Shown piece after piece: positions 62,824 to 64,000 of a stretch of DNA of 64,000 nucleotides; the stretch's first letter is position 1, and each line of letters begins with the position of its first letter. Position numbers and translations under genes: made by a program. The stretch lies in the NCBI RefSeq assembly GCF_001650735.1, contig NZ_LXVY01000025.1, forward strand, positions 1-64,000. Reading direction: 5' to 3'. The notes under the pieces were generated by a model, which made no database searches, had not been told where the DNA came from, and saw only the letters and a program-made list of their open reading frames with translations. Origin of the DNA: Sphingomonas sp. TDK1. Its GTDB lineage: Bacteria; Pseudomonadota; Alphaproteobacteria; Sphingomonadales; Sphingomonadaceae.

Positions 62824-63855
62824 TCAGCGGTTCAATTGCCGCAACAGATAGGCGCGCAGCTGCCCTGCGGTTTCGGGTGTCAGGGGATCGAGAATGCCCC
62901 GCCCGCCCTGCGGGATGTGCGCGGTCACCTCGTCGCCGGGGTCGAAGACATAATGATCGAAGACGCTGCGCCAATGCGCGCGTTCGGCGGGCGGAAGGTC
63001 CCGGATCGCGAGCAGCGCCGCCAGCAACGCATCGTGCGGCTCGGCGAGCCAGACCGCGCGTGTACGCCACCAATAGTTGATCATGACGTTGAATTGGTCG
63101 AGCGCCTCGACATGGTGCCACCACAGGCTGGGGATGCGCAGCGCATCGCCCGGCGCCAGCACCACCGTCCGGGCGTGGCGGAGCGCTTCGCGAAATCGCG
63201 GAAAGCGCGAAAAATCGGGCGCGTGAAAGTCGACCATGCTGATCGCGCGGCCGCCGGGCGTGTTGTCGAGCGGCCCGGGATAGAGATTGGCGAACTGGTC
63301 CGGCGGGAACAGCGTGAAGCGGCGATGCCCCACCGCGGTGCAGACGAGGTTGTCCGGCTCGTCGCAATGCGCCGCGACGCGGGTAGCGGTGCCGATCCAG
63401 ATCGTCGCGGCCAGCCCTTGGCGGGGGGTGAGCGGCACCCGGTTCGCCTCGGCCAGCCCGGGGAAGAAGCGCGGCACATCGGTTGAGGCGATGTAGCGCA
63501 GCGGTGCATCCGCCTGCCCTTCGTCCGCTTCCATCGCCGCAAGGATGGCATCGATGCGGCCGCGGCGGGTACGGTGGTTCATCGCCATGTCGGCATCGTA
63601 GAAGATGCGGGCGCCGGCCCCGGGCACTCCTTCGGCATAAGTGCAATCGGTGTCGCGGGCGAAGCCGGCGAGATAGGCGCGCGCCACTGTCGCACCCTTC
63701 ACGCCCGCTGCGACGAGCGGCCAGTCGGCCACGAGGCCGCGAACCACGAAGGGATTGTCGCTGCGCGTCAGCGCCGCGTCGAGCGCCCAGCAGTCCGCAA
63801 CCGCGATCTCCGCCACCGGCCGCAGCCCGTCGAACAGATCGGCCGGATCAGGCAT
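62824..63855 (-). CDS. Cupin-like domain protein (HIF-1 asparaginyl hydroxylase-like)
   Basis: 343 residues. The double-stranded beta-helix core has the metal triad H163-x-D165 (VAAHCDEPDN) and H248 (PSLWWHHVEAL), as in Fe(II)/2-oxoglutarate oxygenases of the FIH/JmjC type. N-terminal NPFVVRGLVADWPLV is also typical. In related genomes these genes sit with tryptophan halogenase, SapC and TonB-dependent receptor genes. It overlaps the SapC stop by 8 bases and precedes the lacI-type gene by 28. Confidence 0.85.
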   Translation of the reverse strand: MPDPADLFDGLRPVAEIAVADCWALDAALTRSDNPFVVRGLVADWPLVAAGVKGATVARAYLAGFARDTDCTYAEGVPGAGARIFYDADMAMNHRTRRGRIDAILAAMEADEGQADAPLRYIASTDVPRFFPGLAEANRVPLTPRQGLAATIWIGTATRVAAHCDEPDNLVCTAVGHRRFTLFPPDQFANLYPGPLDNTPGGRAISMVDFHAPDFSRFPRFREALRHARTVVLAPGDALRIPSLWWHHVEALDQFNVMINYWWRTRAVWLAEPHDALLAALLAIRDLPPAERAHWRSVFDHYVFDPGDEVTAHIPQGGRGILDPLTPETAGQLRAYLLRQLNR

Positions 63856-64000
63856 CGGCTGTCCCGCGCTGCTGCCGGGCGATCAGCGGCGCCAGGTTCG
63901 CGAGCGATGCCAGTGCCATGGTGATCGGCAGAAGATGCCCGTCCCGATGCAAATCGCCGAGCGCCTGCCCGTCGAGCGCGGCGAAACGCTCCTCATGGAT
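63848..64000 (-). CDS. SapC family protein, C-terminal 50 residues (gene runs off the window)
   Basis: The minus-strand frame from 64000 reads IHEERFAALDGQALGDLHRD, then GHLLPITMALASLANLAPLI and ends at a stop at 63848. The pattern DexRfxxLdgxxLxxLhxxGxLxxiyxxlxSLxnlxxLixR is that of SapC proteins, which are found beside cupin-like proteins and TonB-dependent receptors. The gene has no start in the window. Confidence 0.65.
   Translation of the reverse strand: MHEERFAALDGQALGDLHRDGHLLPITMALASLANLAPLIARQQRGTADA

Overview
The window is a GC-rich, densely packed chromosomal segment of an alphaproteobacterium, most likely a sphingomonad (Sphingomonas or a close relative). This is inferred from the gene families and their order, not from a database search. 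Pointers are a chvI/chvG pair joined to rapZ, a PTS EIIA and HPr; a pyruvate dehydrogenase E1-beta with its own lipoyl domain behind eno and ftsB; a DUF4170 protein; an etfQO gene; and a LacI / cupin-like / SapC cluster. I see no rRNA, tRNA, CRISPR array or prophage. No gene-free stretch is longer than about 300 bases; the longest gaps hold palindromic repeats or divergent promoter regions.

Layout. 1-622: the first codons of an IS5-type transposase run off the left edge, followed by an EF-hand protein. 680-4688: a phytoene-synthase-like gene, divergent from three Tad-type genes (a TadG-like von Willebrand A protein and two TadE-like pseudopilins), which end at a bidirectional terminator. 4749-8990 (minus): eno, ftsB, pdhA and pdhB, linking glycolysis to the TCA cycle. 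9104-11001 (plus): a row of small YqjD/YqjE/DUF3618-type membrane proteins and a DUF4170 protein. 11038-17195: pckA, divergent from chvI-chvG-rapZ-EIIA-HPr, an envelope-sensing and PTS regulatory block. 17355-26868: housekeeping genes including an RNA methyltransferase, rmuC, def, recR, fmt-truA, a TrmA-class methyltransferase, NAD(P)HX repair and a lipoprotein. 26849-34270 (minus): ilvD, N-formylglutamate amidohydrolase and an enoyl-CoA hydratase, then ispE, a TPR protein and etfQO. 34396-43679: a degenerate uracil-DNA-glycosylase-like gene, a lytic transglycosylase, moaB, a VOC protein, a radical SAM protein, an extended FdxA, an SGNH hydrolase and an M1 aminopeptidase. 43891-50240 (minus): carA, an RraB-like gene, carB, greA and a rhomboid protease. 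50382-55336 (plus): YqeY, a damaged DUF559 endonuclease gene, dnaG and rpoD. 55529-61735: an unknown protein, a MoxR ATPase / VWA / DUF2314 operon, an Hpt-like protein that lacks the phospho-histidine, and a large membrane-anchored coiled-coil protein. 61740-64000 (minus): a LacI regulator, a cupin-like 2-oxoglutarate-oxygenase-type protein and the end of a SapC gene.

The most unusual feature is a set of dispersed palindromic repeats. Two ~110 bp copies of one element lie behind ptsH and behind carB. A related element of similar size is embedded in frame inside carA and adds about 39 residues at the junction between its two domains. Shorter relatives flank, and supply the C-terminus of, a DUF559 gene wedged between yqeY and dnaG. 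Two further repeat types lie near 21.0 kb and 37.6 kb. Other points are the absence of hprK from its usual place although HPr keeps its regulatory serine, and 10 bp inverted repeats whose 3' arm ends at a start codon, upstream of fdxA and of the phytoene-synthase-like gene.
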